This document shows positions 28,176 to 38,129 of a DNA stretch of 40,290 nucleotides, piece after piece (the stretch's first letter is position 1; every line of letters starts with the position of its first letter). The stretch spans positions 1-40,290 of the forward strand of contig JAPHTQ010000019.1 of the NCBI GenBank assembly GCA_026196275.1, written 5' to 3'. The notes under the pieces are model-generated. The model was not told the DNA's origin. It saw only the letters and a program-made list of their open reading frames with translations, and made no database searches. Origin of the DNA: Gammaproteobacteria bacterium (GTDB lineage: Bacteria > Pseudomonadota > Gammaproteobacteria > Thiohalomonadales > Thiohalomonadaceae). The position numbers were made by a program, and so were the translations under genes.

Positions 28176-30101
28176 ATGACCACAGCCGCTGAAGCGCTCT
28201 CCAGAGATGGCCCCTTTGCCCGCCTTCTGCCGGGCTATGCGGTGCGTACCCAGCAGCAGGAGATGGCGAGCGCCGTGGAGCAGGCGCTGGCGCAGGAGGG
28301 CTTGCTGGTGGCCGAGGCCGGTACCGGTACCGGCAAGACCTTTGCCTACCTCGTTCCTGCGCTGCTCAGCGGCAAGCGGGTCATCATCTCCACCGGCACC
28401 CGCAATCTGCAGGACCAGCTTTTTCATAAGGATGTCCCGCTGGTACGCAAGGCGCTGGCGGTGCCGGTAGATGTGGCGCTGCTCAAGGGGCGCGCCAACT
28501 ACCTCTGTCTCCACCGCATGGAACTGGCACAGAGCGAGGGCCGTTTTCTCAGCCGCAGCCAACTGGCGGAGCTGCAGCAGGTAAAAAAGTGGGCGACACA
28601 GACCCACAGCGGTGATATCGCCGAGCTGCACGACCTGTCCGAAGAGTCACCGTTGTGGTCACAGATCACCTCCACTGCCGATAACTGTCTGGGTAACGAG
28701 TGCGACTACCTGGAGCGCTGTCATCTGGCCCATGCCCGCCGTCGGGCCCAGGAAGCCGATGTGCTGGTGGTCAACCACCATCTGCTGTTTGCCGACATGG
28801 CGCTCAAGGACGAGGGTTTCGGTGAGCTGCTGCCGGGGGCCAACGCCTTTATCATCGATGAGGCGCACCAGCTGCCCGACACCGCCTCAAACTTCTTCGG
28901 CACCACTATCAGTGCCAACCAGCTGCTGGAGCTGGCTCGCGATACTATTGCCGAGGATCTCAAGGAGGCGGGCGAGAGCCGTCAGCTGCGGTTGTTCGCC
29001 GAGAAGCTGGAGAAGGCGGTGCGCGACATGCGTCTGGTCTTCGATGTCAATCCGACCCGCGGCAGTTGGCGCGATCTCAGCGGGCGGGAGACGGTGCAGG
29101 CTGCCAGCGACGAGGTGACGGCCTGCCTGGCGAGTCTGTTCGGCTGTCTCAAACCCCTGGCGGTGCGCGGTAAGGGGCTGGAGGCGTGCTTCGAGCGTGC
29201 CGAGCTGTTGCAGCAGCGCTTTACCCTGCTTACCGGACCGACTCCGGAGGGTTTCATCCACTGGTTCGAGACCCACACGCGCTCCTTCAGTCTGAACCTG
29301 ACACCGATGGACGTGGCCACCCTGTTCCGCGCCCAGCTCGACGCTCACCCGGCCAGTTGGGTCTTTACCTCGGCCACCCTGGCGGTGGGGGAGAGTTTCG
29401 ACCACTTTACCCACCAGCTGGGGCTGGAACGGGCGACCACCGCACGCTGGGAGAGTCCCTTCGACTATCCGCACCAGGCGCTGCTCTACGTGCCCGAAAA
29501 TATGCCCGAGCCCAACAGTCCCGGCTATACCGAGGCGGTGGTGGAGCAGGCGCTGCCGGTGATCGAGGCCAGCGGCGGGCGCACCTTCCTGCTTTTTACC
29601 AGCCACCGGGCGCTGAAGCAGGCGGCAGAGCTCATTCGCGAGCGCATCGGTTATCCGCTACTGGTTCAGGGCGAGGCACCGCGCACCGTGTTGCTGGACA
29701 GGTTCCGTGAGCTGGGTAATGCGGTGCTGCTTGGTACCGGCAGCTTCTGGGAGGGGGTCGATGTGCGCGGCGAGGCGCTCTCCTGTGTCATCATCGACAA
29801 GCTCCCCTTCGCCTCGCCGGGCGACCCGGTGCTGCAGGCGCGCATCGAGGCCATGCGCCGCGCCGGCGGCAACCCCTTCATGGAGTACCAGCTGCCGCAG
29901 GCGGTGATCACCCTCAAGCAGGGGGTGGGGCGGCTGATCCGCGACGTCAATGACCGCGGCGTATTGATGCTCTGCGATCCACGCCTGGGGAGCAAGGGTT
30001 ACGGCAGGGTCTTCATCGACAGCCTGCCGCCGATGAGCAAGACGCGAAAATTTGCCGTGGTAGAGCGCTTCTATCGCCATGTGACACCGGTGGCTGTTTG
30101 A
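28176..30101 (+). CDS. yoaA: DinG/YoaA-type iron-sulfur DNA helicase
   Basis: A 641-residue superfamily 2, XPD-like helicase close in length to E. coli YoaA (636). Walker A is GTGTGKT (49-55) and the DEAH box is 228-231. Four cysteines, Cys111, Cys171, Cys176 and Cys182, have the spacing of the 4Fe-4S cluster domain. The C-terminal motifs 'LGTGSFWEGVDVRGE' and 'QGVGRLIRDVNDRGV' are present. Such helicases resolve damaged or stalled DNA. I chose ATG 28176 because the N-terminus then aligns with YoaA; ATG 28164 is a possible alternative and neither has a strong ribosome site. E. coli YoaA partners with HolC, which is not in this window. Confidence 0.92.
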   Translation: MTTAAEALSRDGPFARLLPGYAVRTQQQEMASAVEQALAQEGLLVAEAGTGTGKTFAYLVPALLSGKRVIISTGTRNLQDQLFHKDVPLVRKALAVPVDVALLKGRANYLCLHRMELAQSEGRFLSRSQLAELQQVKKWATQTHSGDIAELHDLSEESPLWSQITSTADNCLGNECDYLERCHLAHARRRAQEADVLVVNHHLLFADMALKDEGFGELLPGANAFIIDEAHQLPDTASNFFGTTISANQLLELARDTIAEDLKEAGESRQLRLFAEKLEKAVRDMRLVFDVNPTRGSWRDLSGRETVQAASDEVTACLASLFGCLKPLAVRGKGLEACFERAELLQQRFTLLTGPTPEGFIHWFETHTRSFSLNLTPMDVATLFRAQLDAHPASWVFTSATLAVGESFDHFTHQLGLERATTARWESPFDYPHQALLYVPENMPEPNSPGYTEAVVEQALPVIEASGGRTFLLFTSHRALKQAAELIRERIGYPLLVQGEAPRTVLLDRFRELGNAVLLGTGSFWEGVDVRGEALSCVIIDKLPFASPGDPVLQARIEAMRRAGGNPFMEYQLPQAVITLKQGVGRLIRDVNDRGVLMLCDPRLGSKGYGRVFIDSLPPMSKTRKFAVVERFYRHVTPVAV

Positions 30102-30108
30102 CTATAAT
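30081..30108 (+). promoter_or_regulatory. Strong sigma-70 promoter for the outer-membrane protein gene
   Basis: GTGACA (30081-30086), a 16-base spacer, then a consensus TATAAT (30103-30108). The -35 lies inside the last codons of yoaA. This is the best consensus promoter in the window and gives a leader of about 60 bases. Confidence 0.65.
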
Positions 30109-30177
30109 GGGTTGTGGAGACAAGGGTGGGCTACGTCGTTCGCGATAATGGTTCAGTATGGAGAAAAGGGGATAGCG

Positions 30178-30828
30178 ATGAGACAATTGACCGTGGCCGC
30201 TGTGGCGGGGCTGATGCTGGGGGCCAGCTCGATGGCGGTGGCCGAGATGGGCGTGGGGGTCAAGGCGGGTACTCTGGGATTCGGTGCCGAGTTGACCTAC
30301 GGTATCAGCGAGTCGTTCAACGCCAGGCTTGGTCTGAACAGCTACTCCTTCTCTGATACCGACAGCTACGACGATATCGAATACGATATGGACCTGGACT
30401 GGCAGAGCAGCGGTCTCTTTCTTGACTGGCACCCCTTCCAGGGCACTTTCCGCCTGACCCTGGGTTACCTGCTCAACAGCAACGAGATCGCGATGGTGTC
30501 CACGCCCAGTAGTACCTATGATATTGGTGGTGTGAGCTACGATGCTGCTGATGTGGGCAAGCTGAACGGCGCGGTCGACTTCGGTGACGGTATCTTCTAC
30601 GGTCTGGGCTGGGGCAACGCCGGTAATGCCAAGGGACTCGGTTTTATCTTCGAGCTGGGAGTGCTGCAGCAGTCGCCTGATCTGGCGCTCAAGGCGAGCG
30701 GCGGTACCCTCTCCGACGACCCCACCTTCCAGGAGAACCTGCGGCGCGAGGAGCGGGATGCACAGGACGACCTGGACGACTTCGACCAGTATCCGGTCGT
30801 CTCGCTGGGGATCAGCTACAGCTTCTAG
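30178..30828 (+). CDS. Small outer-membrane beta-barrel protein
   Basis: A 216-residue protein with a Sec signal peptide (MRQLTVAAVAGLMLGASSMAVA) and alternating hydrophobic strands. It ends in ISYSF, the C-terminal aromatic signal of outer-membrane barrels recognised by the BAM machinery. The mature length of about 190 suggests an 8-stranded barrel. Near the C-terminus is a charged 'RREERDAQDDLDDFDQYP' loop. The ATG at 30178 follows AAAGGGG. It has its own consensus promoter and its own terminator, so it is a single-gene unit. I do not recognise the specific family, and the function is unknown. Confidence 0.85.
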   Translation: MRQLTVAAVAGLMLGASSMAVAEMGVGVKAGTLGFGAELTYGISESFNARLGLNSYSFSDTDSYDDIEYDMDLDWQSSGLFLDWHPFQGTFRLTLGYLLNSNEIAMVSTPSSTYDIGGVSYDAADVGKLNGAVDFGDGIFYGLGWGNAGNAKGLGFIFELGVLQQSPDLALKASGGTLSDDPTFQENLRREERDAQDDLDDFDQYPVVSLGISYSF

Positions 30829-30852
30829 GCAGGCCCTGTGCCGGCCATTATC

Positions 30853-30882
30853 AACCCGGGGCACATTCGTCCCGGGTTTTTT
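30853..30882 (+). terminator. Rho-independent terminator before tsaB
   Basis: Perfect 8-bp stem AACCCGGG (30853-30860) and CCCGGGTT (30871-30878) with a 10-base loop, followed by a T-run to 30882. It ends the outer-membrane protein transcript only 13 bases before tsaB. Confidence 0.92.
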
Positions 30883-30895
30883 ATCGGAAATTTAG

Positions 30896-31579
30896 ATGAA
30901 ACTGCTTGCTATCGAAACCGCCACCGAGGCCTGCTCCGTCGCCCTCTATCTCGACGGCGAGGTGCGGGAGGTATTCCGCCTCGCCCCACGCGAACATGCG
31001 CGCCTGGTACTCGGCATGGCCGATGGGTTGCTGGCCGAGGCGGCGGTGAACCCCGCGCAGCTGGATGCCGTCGCCTTCGGCCGCGGCCCCGGTGCCTTTA
31101 CCGGGGTGCGCATCGCCACCAGTGTGGTGCAGGGTATTGCCTTTGCCACGGAGTTGCCGGTGGTGCCGGTCTCCACCCTCGCTGCCCTGGCTCAGGGCGG
31201 CTGTCGTGAGTTCGGCTGGCAACGCATCGCCACCGCCATTGATGCGCGCATGGACGAGGTCTATTGGGGCGCCTATGCGTGCGTGGACGGTCTGGTGCAG
31301 ACGCAGCAGGAGGAGCGGGTCTGCCCCGCCGGTGAGGTGCCGCTGCTGGAGGGCGAGGGGTGGCATGGTGTTGGCAGCGGCTGGAACGCCTACGAGGATG
31401 AGCTCAAAGGACGCCTCGACAGCGCTGTTATCGACAGCTGTGGCGACTGCCTGCCTCATGCCCAGGATGTGGCGCGGTTGGCGGTGGCAGCCTTTGACCG
31501 GGGCGAGGCGGTGAGTGCGGAGAAGGCACTGCCGATCTACCTCAGAGATCAGGTGGTGCATAGGCCGGCAGCGAAGTGA
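30896..31579 (+). CDS. tsaB: tRNA threonylcarbamoyladenosine synthesis protein TsaB
   Basis: TsaB (YeaZ) is the non-catalytic partner of TsaD in the complex that makes t6A37 in ANN-decoding tRNAs. The 227-residue protein has the ASKHA-fold N-terminus 'LLAIETATEACSVALYLDGE' and the conserved 'FGRGPGAFTGVRIATSVVQG' (about 61-80). The start directly follows a terminator T-run with only a weak GGAAA, so how it is transcribed and initiated is unclear. It is followed by archease and rtcB on the same strand, a small tRNA/RNA maintenance cluster. Confidence 0.95.
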   Translation: MKLLAIETATEACSVALYLDGEVREVFRLAPREHARLVLGMADGLLAEAAVNPAQLDAVAFGRGPGAFTGVRIATSVVQGIAFATELPVVPVSTLAALAQGGCREFGWQRIATAIDARMDEVYWGAYACVDGLVQTQQEERVCPAGEVPLLEGEGWHGVGSGWNAYEDELKGRLDSAVIDSCGDCLPHAQDVARLAVAAFDRGEAVSAEKALPIYLRDQVVHRPAAK

Positions 31580-31626
31580 ACGGCTGAGGCCAACGCTGCT
31601 TGAGGTCTGCGTGGAGGAGGTGCCGG

Positions 31627-32049
31627 ATGAGCGGTGACAGAGCGTGGAGCCACTTCCGGCATCAGGCCGATGTCGGGATCTGTGGCGAGGGCGCAACCCC
31701 GGAACAGGCCTTTGCCAATGCTGCGATCGCCATGACTGCGGTGATCACCGCACCGCAGCGGGTTCGTCCTGAGCAGCCCGTCTCCCTCCACTGCACCGCG
31801 CCCGATCTGGAGCTGCTGCTGGTGGATTTTCTCAACGCCATTGTTTATGAGATGGCGACCCGCCACATGCTCTTCTCCCGTTTCGATCTCTCTATCCGCG
31901 ATGGCCGGCTGGATGCCATTGCCTGGGGTGAGGCACTCGATCCGCAACGTCACCAGCCGGCGGTGGAGGTCAAGGGGGCAAGCTATACTGAGCTGGAGGT
32001 GAGCCACGAAAACGGCCACTGGACGGCGCGTTGCGTCGTGGATGTTTGA
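31627..32049 (+). CDS. Archease
   Basis: Archease is the metal-binding activator that helps RtcB become guanylylated and turn over. The 140-residue length and the segments 'HQADVGICGEGATPEQAFANAA', 'LELLLVDFLNAIVYEM' and 'VEVKGASYTELEVS' are typical. Conserved acidic metal ligands are visible in the first and last of these. The ATG at 31627 has a strong GGAGGAGG (31613-31620). An upstream in-frame reading from 31600 is unlikely. It lies 26 bases before rtcB, the partner gene, supporting the assignment. Confidence 0.93.
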   Translation: MSGDRAWSHFRHQADVGICGEGATPEQAFANAAIAMTAVITAPQRVRPEQPVSLHCTAPDLELLLVDFLNAIVYEMATRHMLFSRFDLSIRDGRLDAIAWGEALDPQRHQPAVEVKGASYTELEVSHENGHWTARCVVDV

Positions 32050-32075
32050 TAAACGTGAGCGAGTGGTAAGAATCG

Positions 32076-33500
32076 ATGCGACCATTGCAGCAGAAGTCCC
32101 CCTGGTGCTGGGAGTTGGCCGCCGAGAATGAGATGCGGGTGCCGGCGGTGATCTATGCCGATGCCCCATTGATCGACGCCATGGATGAGAAGGTGCTGGA
32201 GCAGACGGCAAATGTCGCCAGGCTGCCGGGGATCGTCCAGGCCAGTTACGCCATGCCGGATGCCCACTGGGGCTACGGCTTTCCCATCGGCGGGGTGGCC
32301 GCCTTTGATGCCGCCGCAGGCGGCGTGGTCTCCGCCGGTGGGGTCGGTTTCGATATCTCCTGTGGCGTGCGTAGCCTGTTGACCGGGGTCAGCGCCAGTG
32401 ATGTTGAGCCGCTACGGGAGCGGTTGGCCGAGGCGCTGTTCCGGGCAGTGCCGGCCGGCTTGGGAAGCACAGGCACAATTCGTCTGCACGGGCGGGAGAT
32501 GGAGGCGATGCTCGCTGGCGGTGCCCGCTGGGCGCTGGGGCAGGGCTTCGGCAACGAGGCGGATCTGCTGCGTACCGAGGAGCGCGGCTGCATGGCCGGG
32601 GCCCGGCCCGAGTATGTCTCGGCGCAGGCGAAAAAGCGCCAGCGCGACGAGATGGGTACCCTCGGCTCCGGCAATCACTACCTCGAGGTGCAGCGCATTA
32701 CCGATATCCATGATGCGGAAGCCGCCGCCGCCTTCGGCCTGCGGGTCGGCGAGGTGGTGATCAGCATCCACTGTGGCTCACGGGGATTGGGCCACCAGAT
32801 CGGCACCGAGTACCTGCGCGAGATGGTGCTGGCGGCGGCCGATTTCGGCATCAAGCTGCCGGACCGGGAGCTGGCCTGTGCCCCCATCAACTCACCGCTG
32901 GGGCAGCGCTACCTGGGCGCAATGCGGGCCGGTATCAACTGCGCCCTTGCCAATCGCCAGATCATCACCCACCTGACCCGTGAGGCGGTCCGTGACATCC
33001 TGCCCGGGGCCTCACTGGAGTTGCTCTATGATGTCTCCCACAACACCTGCAAGCAGGAGCGCCATCGGGTTGAGGGGCGGGAGCGGGAGCTCTATGTGCA
33101 CCGCAAGGGGGCGACCCGTGCCTTCGGACCCGGGCACAGTGAGTTGCCGCCGGAGTATCGGGCGGTGGGTCAGCCGGTGATCATCGGCGGTTCGATGGGG
33201 ACCTCCTCCTGGATCCTCGCCGGTACCCGCGAATCGGAGTCCCTGGCCTTCAGCTCCGCCTGCCACGGCGCAGGCCGCGCCATGAGCCGGCATGCGGCCA
33301 CGAGAAGGTGGCGGGGGGCCGGTGTGGTCGATGAGCTGGCCCGGCGAGGTATTGTGATCCGCAGCCCCTCGCTGCGCGGGGTGGCCGAGGAGGCCCCCGG
33401 TGCCTACAAGGATGTCAGTGCGGTGGTGGAGGCGGCGGACCACGCCGGACTCGCGCGCAAGGTGGCGCGACTCGAGCCGATGGTCTGCATCAAGGGGTAA
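32076..33500 (+). CDS. rtcB: RNA 3'-phosphate / 5'-hydroxyl ligase RtcB
   Basis: RtcB joins RNA 2',3'-cyclic phosphate or 3'-phosphate ends to 5'-hydroxyl ends with GTP and manganese. The 474-residue protein keeps Asp93 and Cys96 (GFDISCGVR), the 'GSGNHYLEV' and 'IHCGSRGLGHQ' histidines, and His397 in SSACHGAGRAMSRH, the residue that takes GMP. No intein interrupts it. It belongs to the longer form that is paired with archease rather than the E. coli RtcR-controlled rtcBA form; no rtcA or rtcR is present. Its 3' end faces the SGNH hydrolase gene. Confidence 0.95.
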   Translation: MRPLQQKSPWCWELAAENEMRVPAVIYADAPLIDAMDEKVLEQTANVARLPGIVQASYAMPDAHWGYGFPIGGVAAFDAAAGGVVSAGGVGFDISCGVRSLLTGVSASDVEPLRERLAEALFRAVPAGLGSTGTIRLHGREMEAMLAGGARWALGQGFGNEADLLRTEERGCMAGARPEYVSAQAKKRQRDEMGTLGSGNHYLEVQRITDIHDAEAAAAFGLRVGEVVISIHCGSRGLGHQIGTEYLREMVLAAADFGIKLPDRELACAPINSPLGQRYLGAMRAGINCALANRQIITHLTREAVRDILPGASLELLYDVSHNTCKQERHRVEGRERELYVHRKGATRAFGPGHSELPPEYRAVGQPVIIGGSMGTSSWILAGTRESESLAFSSACHGAGRAMSRHAATRRWRGAGVVDELARRGIVIRSPSLRGVAEEAPGAYKDVSAVVEAADHAGLARKVARLEPMVCIKG

Positions 33501-33505
33501 AGCTT

Positions 33506-33535
33506 TTCAACGCTTCGTGGTGAAGATTTTTTGTG
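33506..33535 (+). terminator. Weak terminator after rtcB
   Basis: TTCA (33506-33509) pairs with TGAA (33521-33524) around an inner CG pair, followed by GATTTTTTG. The stem is short, so efficiency is doubtful. It lies between the convergent rtcB and SGNH hydrolase genes. Confidence 0.35.
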
Positions 33536-33544
33536 ATCGGTACC

Positions 33545-34165
33545 CTAAAGCGCTCCGGTTTGCTGGAGCAGCCGATAGACCGCCTCAGCGATACGCTGAT
33601 AGCCCTCGGCGTTGGGGTGGATTTGGTCCGATTTGAGGTTGTTGTCGGAGAGCACCTCCGGGATGATCTTGTCCTCCAGCGGTATCCCGGCGCTCTTCGC
33701 TACAGCGTAATAGGGCTCGGCGCTCTCCAGGCCGAAAATAGCCGGTCTGGGTACCCCCAGCAACACCACCTGAATCCCGCGCTCGCGGGCCAGCGCCACC
33801 ATCTGTTCCAGATTCGACTGCATGGCCTCCATGGCGTGGCGGCGCAACATGTCGTTACCGCCGTGGCAAAGCAGCAGCAGTTCAGGGTGGTACTGTTCCA
33901 GCACGCCAGCAAGGCGTGCCAGACCGGCGGGGGTGTGCTCACCGGGCACCCCGGCGTTGATCACGCGCCGTCCGCTCAGTCGCTCCAGCACCGCGGGGTA
34001 GCTGTTGTCGGCATTGGCTCCGTTGCCGCGGGTCAGACTGTCGCCAAAGGCAAGAATCACCGCGTCCCTGCTCAGTGGTTGCAGGGTCGGACTATCCTCG
34101 CTGCAACCGGCCAGCAGCAGGGCCAGCAGCAGGATGAGTGGTAGGTGAATAAGTCTGCGCTTCAT
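33545..34165 (-). CDS. SGNH/GDSL hydrolase lipoprotein (TesA-like)
   Basis: A 206-residue protein with a lipoprotein signal peptide; the lipobox LLAGC places the lipidated cysteine at residue 21. The GDSL motif 'LAFGDSLTRGNGA' gives the nucleophile Ser43. 'CHGGNDML' carries the block III glycine/asparagine, and 'SDQIHPNAEGY' the catalytic Asp and His. It resembles the TesA/arylesterase group acting on lipid or ester substrates, but the lipid anchor suggests an envelope role. It lies 13 bases after dapE and is likely the last gene of that transcript. Confidence 0.92.
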   Translation of the reverse strand: MKRRLIHLPLILLLALLLAGCSEDSPTLQPLSRDAVILAFGDSLTRGNGANADNSYPAVLERLSGRRVINAGVPGEHTPAGLARLAGVLEQYHPELLLLCHGGNDMLRRHAMEAMQSNLEQMVALARERGIQVVLLGVPRPAIFGLESAEPYYAVAKSAGIPLEDKIIPEVLSDNNLKSDQIHPNAEGYQRIAEAVYRLLQQTGAL

Positions 34166-34178
34166 ACCCTTTCAGGCG

Positions 34179-35665
<1,487 letters not shown>

Positions 35666-35693
35666 CGTATCTATTCTATTGATAATTGAATCC

Positions 35694-35810
35694 ACCGCAG
35701 AGGCGCAAAGACGCTGAGGGTGCAGCCTAGTATCCTCTGCGCCTTCGCATCTTCGCCTACACGGATGTAGGTGAGGAGCGATAGCAGGATGCGGTGAGCC
35801 TTGCGGTAAA
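35694..35810. repeat. Intergenic inverted repeat 8, CGCAAAG type with an insertion (dapD-yffB gap)
   Basis: Left arm 35694-35719 (ACCGCAGAGGCGCAAAGACG). The right arm is split: 35734-35757 (CCTCTGCGCCTTCGC...) and 35798-35810 (GCCTTGCGGTAAA). The 40-base segment between the halves begins with a perfect hairpin CCTACA-CGGA-TGTAGG (35755-35770), followed by GAGCGATAGCAGGATGCGG. This looks like a second small palindromic repeat inserted into the arm. Confidence 0.75.
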
Positions 35811-35820
35811 TAAATGCCAA

Positions 35821-36645
35821 TTAAATATCGCGCAGCAGCTCGTTGATGCCGACCTTGCCGCGGGTCTTCTCGTCCACCTTCTTGACGATCACCGCGCAGT
35901 AGAGGCTGTAGCTGCCGTCCTTGCTCGGCAGGTTGCCGGAGACCACCACTGAGCCGGCCGGAACACGGCCGTAATGCACCTCGCCGGTTTCGCGGTCGTA
36001 GATCTTGGTGGACTGGCCGATGTAGACGCCCATGGAGATGACCGACCCTTCTTCGACGATCACCCCTTCGACCACCTCGGAGCGGGCGCCGATGAAGCAG
36101 TTGTCCTCGATGATGGTGGGGGCCGCCTGCAGTGGCTCCAGTACGCCGCCGATGCCGACGCCGCCGGACAGATGCACGTTCTTGCCGATCTGGGCGCAGG
36201 AGCCGACGGTGGCCCAGGTGTCGACCATGGTGCCGGAGTCGACATAGGCGCCGATGTTGACATAGGAGGGCATCAGTACGCAGCCCGGAGCGATATAGGA
36301 GCCCTTGCGCGCCGAGGCGGGCGGTACCACGCGCACGCCACCCTCGCGCAGTTCGCGCGAACCCATCTCAGCGTACTTGGAGGGAACCTTGTCGTAGTAG
36401 TTGGTGAAACCGCCGCGCATTACATCATTGTCGTTGATACGGAAGGAGAGCAGTACCGCCTTCTTCAGCCACTCGTTGACCTGCCAGTCGCCCACACCCC
36501 TCTGCTCGGCCACGCGCGCCTCGCCGCTGTCGAGCATGCGGATCGCCTCGTCCACCGCCTCTTTCACATGGGTGTCCACACTGCGCGGGGTGATCTCGGC
36601 ACGGCGCTCGAAGGCCTCTTCAATAATCTTCTGGATATCGCTCAT
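35821..36645 (-). CDS. dapD: Tetrahydrodipicolinate N-succinyltransferase
   Basis: DapD transfers succinyl from succinyl-CoA to tetrahydrodipicolinate. The 274-residue length equals that of E. coli DapD. A helical N-terminal domain is followed by a left-handed beta-helix of hexapeptide repeats ('[19 protein letters not shown]', '[16 protein letters not shown]') and the C-terminal strand '[18 protein letters not shown]'. It is a trimeric cytoplasmic enzyme. A repeat element lies on each side, separating it from dapC upstream and yffB downstream on the same strand. Confidence 0.97.
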   Translation of the reverse strand: MSDIQKIIEEAFERRAEITPRSVDTHVKEAVDEAIRMLDSGEARVAEQRGVGDWQVNEWLKKAVLLSFRINDNDVMRGGFTNYYDKVPSKYAEMGSRELREGGVRVVPPASARKGSYIAPGCVLMPSYVNIGAYVDSGTMVDTWATVGSCAQIGKNVHLSGGVGIGGVLEPLQAAPTIIEDNCFIGARSEVVEGVIVEEGSVISMGVYIGQSTKIYDRETGEVHYGRVPAGSVVVSGNLPSKDGSYSLYCAVIVKKVDEKTRGKVGINELLRDI

Positions 36646-36673
36646 TATTCATCTCCTTAACTAAAATCGTTTT

Positions 36674-36854
36674 AACGCAGAGGGCGCAGAGGCGCAAAGG
36701 TCGCAAAGATTCTGAATAGTGTCATTGCTAGCGAAGCGCGGCAATCTCAAGCCCAGTGCAAGAAGATTTTCAGGTGACGTACAGTCGGCCTGACTAGATC
36801 TCACTGCAGCATTTTAATGCTCTGCATTCTCTGCGCCTCTGCGACCTCTGCGTT
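36674..36854. repeat. Intergenic inverted repeat 9, CGCAGAG/CGCAAAG type (dapC-dapD gap)
   Basis: The left arm 36674-36709 holds four 8-9 base units (AACGCAGAGGG, CGCAGAGG, CGCAAAGG, TCGCAAAGA). The right arm 36829-36854 ends GCGACCTCTGCGTT. The centre is about 119 bases with no recognised gene. The right end touches the stop codon of dapC (TAA on the minus strand, 36854-36856). Confidence 0.86.
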
Positions 36855-38047
36855 TAAATTGTTTCAATAAAATCACGGATACGTTCCGCGGCCTCGATAC
36901 ATTCGTCCAGCTCCGCCACCAGGGCCATGCGCACCCGGTTCTCTCCGGGATTGGTGCCGTGGGCGTCGCGGGAAAGATAGCTGCCCGGTAGTACGGTCAC
37001 GTTCTGCTCGGCAAAAAGCTGCTGGGCAAACTCGGTGTCGCTGATCGGTGTCTCCGGCCAGAGGTAGAAACCGGCGTCGGGCCGCTCTACCTTCATTACC
37101 GGCTGCAGGATCGCGAGCACCGCGTCGAACTTCTGCCGGTAGAGCTCCCTGTTTGCTCTGACATGTGCTTCATCGTTCCAAGCCGCGATACTGGCCGCCT
37201 GGGTGGGCGGCGGCAGGGCGCAGCCCTGATAGGTGCGGTAGGTAAGAAAGCGCTCAAGCACCGCAGTATCGCCGGCGACAAAGCCGGAGCGCAGCCCCGG
37301 CAGGTTGGAGCGCTTGGAGAGGCTGTGGAAGACCACGCAACGTTGGTAATCGCCGCGGCCCATCTGTGCCGCTGCCTGCAGCAGTCCCGCTGGCGGGTCC
37401 GCCTCATCGAAATAGAGCTCCGAGTAACACTCGTCCGAGGCGATGATGAACTCGTGCTCATCGGCGAGCCGGATCAGTTTCTGCAGATAGCCGATATCCG
37501 CCACGGCACCGGTCGGGTTGCCCGGGGTGCAGAGGTAGATAAGCTGGCAGCGTTGCCACACCTCAGCCGGCACCCCATCCAGGTCGGGCAGGAAGCCGGT
37601 TTCAGCGGTGGTGTTGAGAAACCAGGGCTCGGCCCCGGCCAGTAGTGCTGCCCCTTCGTAGATCTGGTAGAACGGGTTGGGCGAGAGCACCAGCGGCTCG
37701 GTGGTGCGATCGACCACCGCCTGGGCGAAGGCGAACAACGCTTCTCGGGTGCCGGCTACCGGCAACACATGTTTTTCGGCATCGACGCTGCCCTCCGGCA
37801 GGGCGAAACGGCGGGTAAGCCAGCCGCTAATTGCCTGGCGCAGTTCGGGCCGCCCCTTGGTCAGCGGATAGCTGGCCAAGCTGTGCAGGTGGGTGATCAG
37901 CTCCTCGATGACGAAACCCGGCGGCTGATGTTTCGGCTCGCCGATGGAGAGCGCGATATGCGGCTTCTCCGCCGGGGTCACTGCCGCCTTCAGCGCGTTG
38001 AGCTTTTCGAAGGGGTAGGGCTGCAGTTTGTCGAGATCCGGATTCAT
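36854..38047 (-). CDS. dapC: Succinyldiaminopimelate transaminase
   Basis: DapC converts N-succinyl-2-amino-6-oxopimelate to N-succinyl-LL-DAP with pyridoxal phosphate. The 397-residue fold-type I aminotransferase has Lys245 in 'FHSLSKRSNLPGLRSGF' as the Schiff-base lysine, 'LCTPGNPTGAV', and 'ASDECYSELYF' with the cofactor Asp and Tyr. The segment 'LQPYPFEKLNALK' near the N-terminus is characteristic of DapC in beta- and gammaproteobacteria. It is followed on the same strand by dapD, yffB and dapE, as in Pseudomonas. Confidence 0.95.
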   Translation of the reverse strand: MNPDLDKLQPYPFEKLNALKAAVTPAEKPHIALSIGEPKHQPPGFVIEELITHLHSLASYPLTKGRPELRQAISGWLTRRFALPEGSVDAEKHVLPVAGTREALFAFAQAVVDRTTEPLVLSPNPFYQIYEGAALLAGAEPWFLNTTAETGFLPDLDGVPAEVWQRCQLIYLCTPGNPTGAVADIGYLQKLIRLADEHEFIIASDECYSELYFDEADPPAGLLQAAAQMGRGDYQRCVVFHSLSKRSNLPGLRSGFVAGDTAVLERFLTYRTYQGCALPPPTQAASIAAWNDEAHVRANRELYRQKFDAVLAILQPVMKVERPDAGFYLWPETPISDTEFAQQLFAEQNVTVLPGSYLSRDAHGTNPGENRVRMALVAELDECIEAAERIRDFIETI

Positions 38048-38076
38048 CGTGTTGTTCGCAGTAAAAACAGCCCCAC

Positions 38077-38105
38077 AGTATAAGGTATCGAGGCGACGCC
38101 ATAAA
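38077..38105 (-). promoter_or_regulatory. Candidate sigma-70 promoter for dapC
   Basis: Read on the minus strand: TTTATG (38105-38100), a 17-base spacer, then TATACT (38082-38077). It lies in the 82-base divergent gap with the VOC gene. The -10 is good and the -35 poor. Confidence 0.42.
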
Positions 38106-38129
38106 CCATACTTTTCAGGGGAGGATTGG

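Noticed and set aside
32076-33500. Intein in rtcB
   Set aside because: The 474-residue reading is uninterrupted and all active-site segments are at normal spacing.
33533-34144. Plus-strand frame opposite the SGNH hydrolase
   Set aside because: The minus strand has a complete lipoprotein with a GDSL active site; the plus frame is its shadow.
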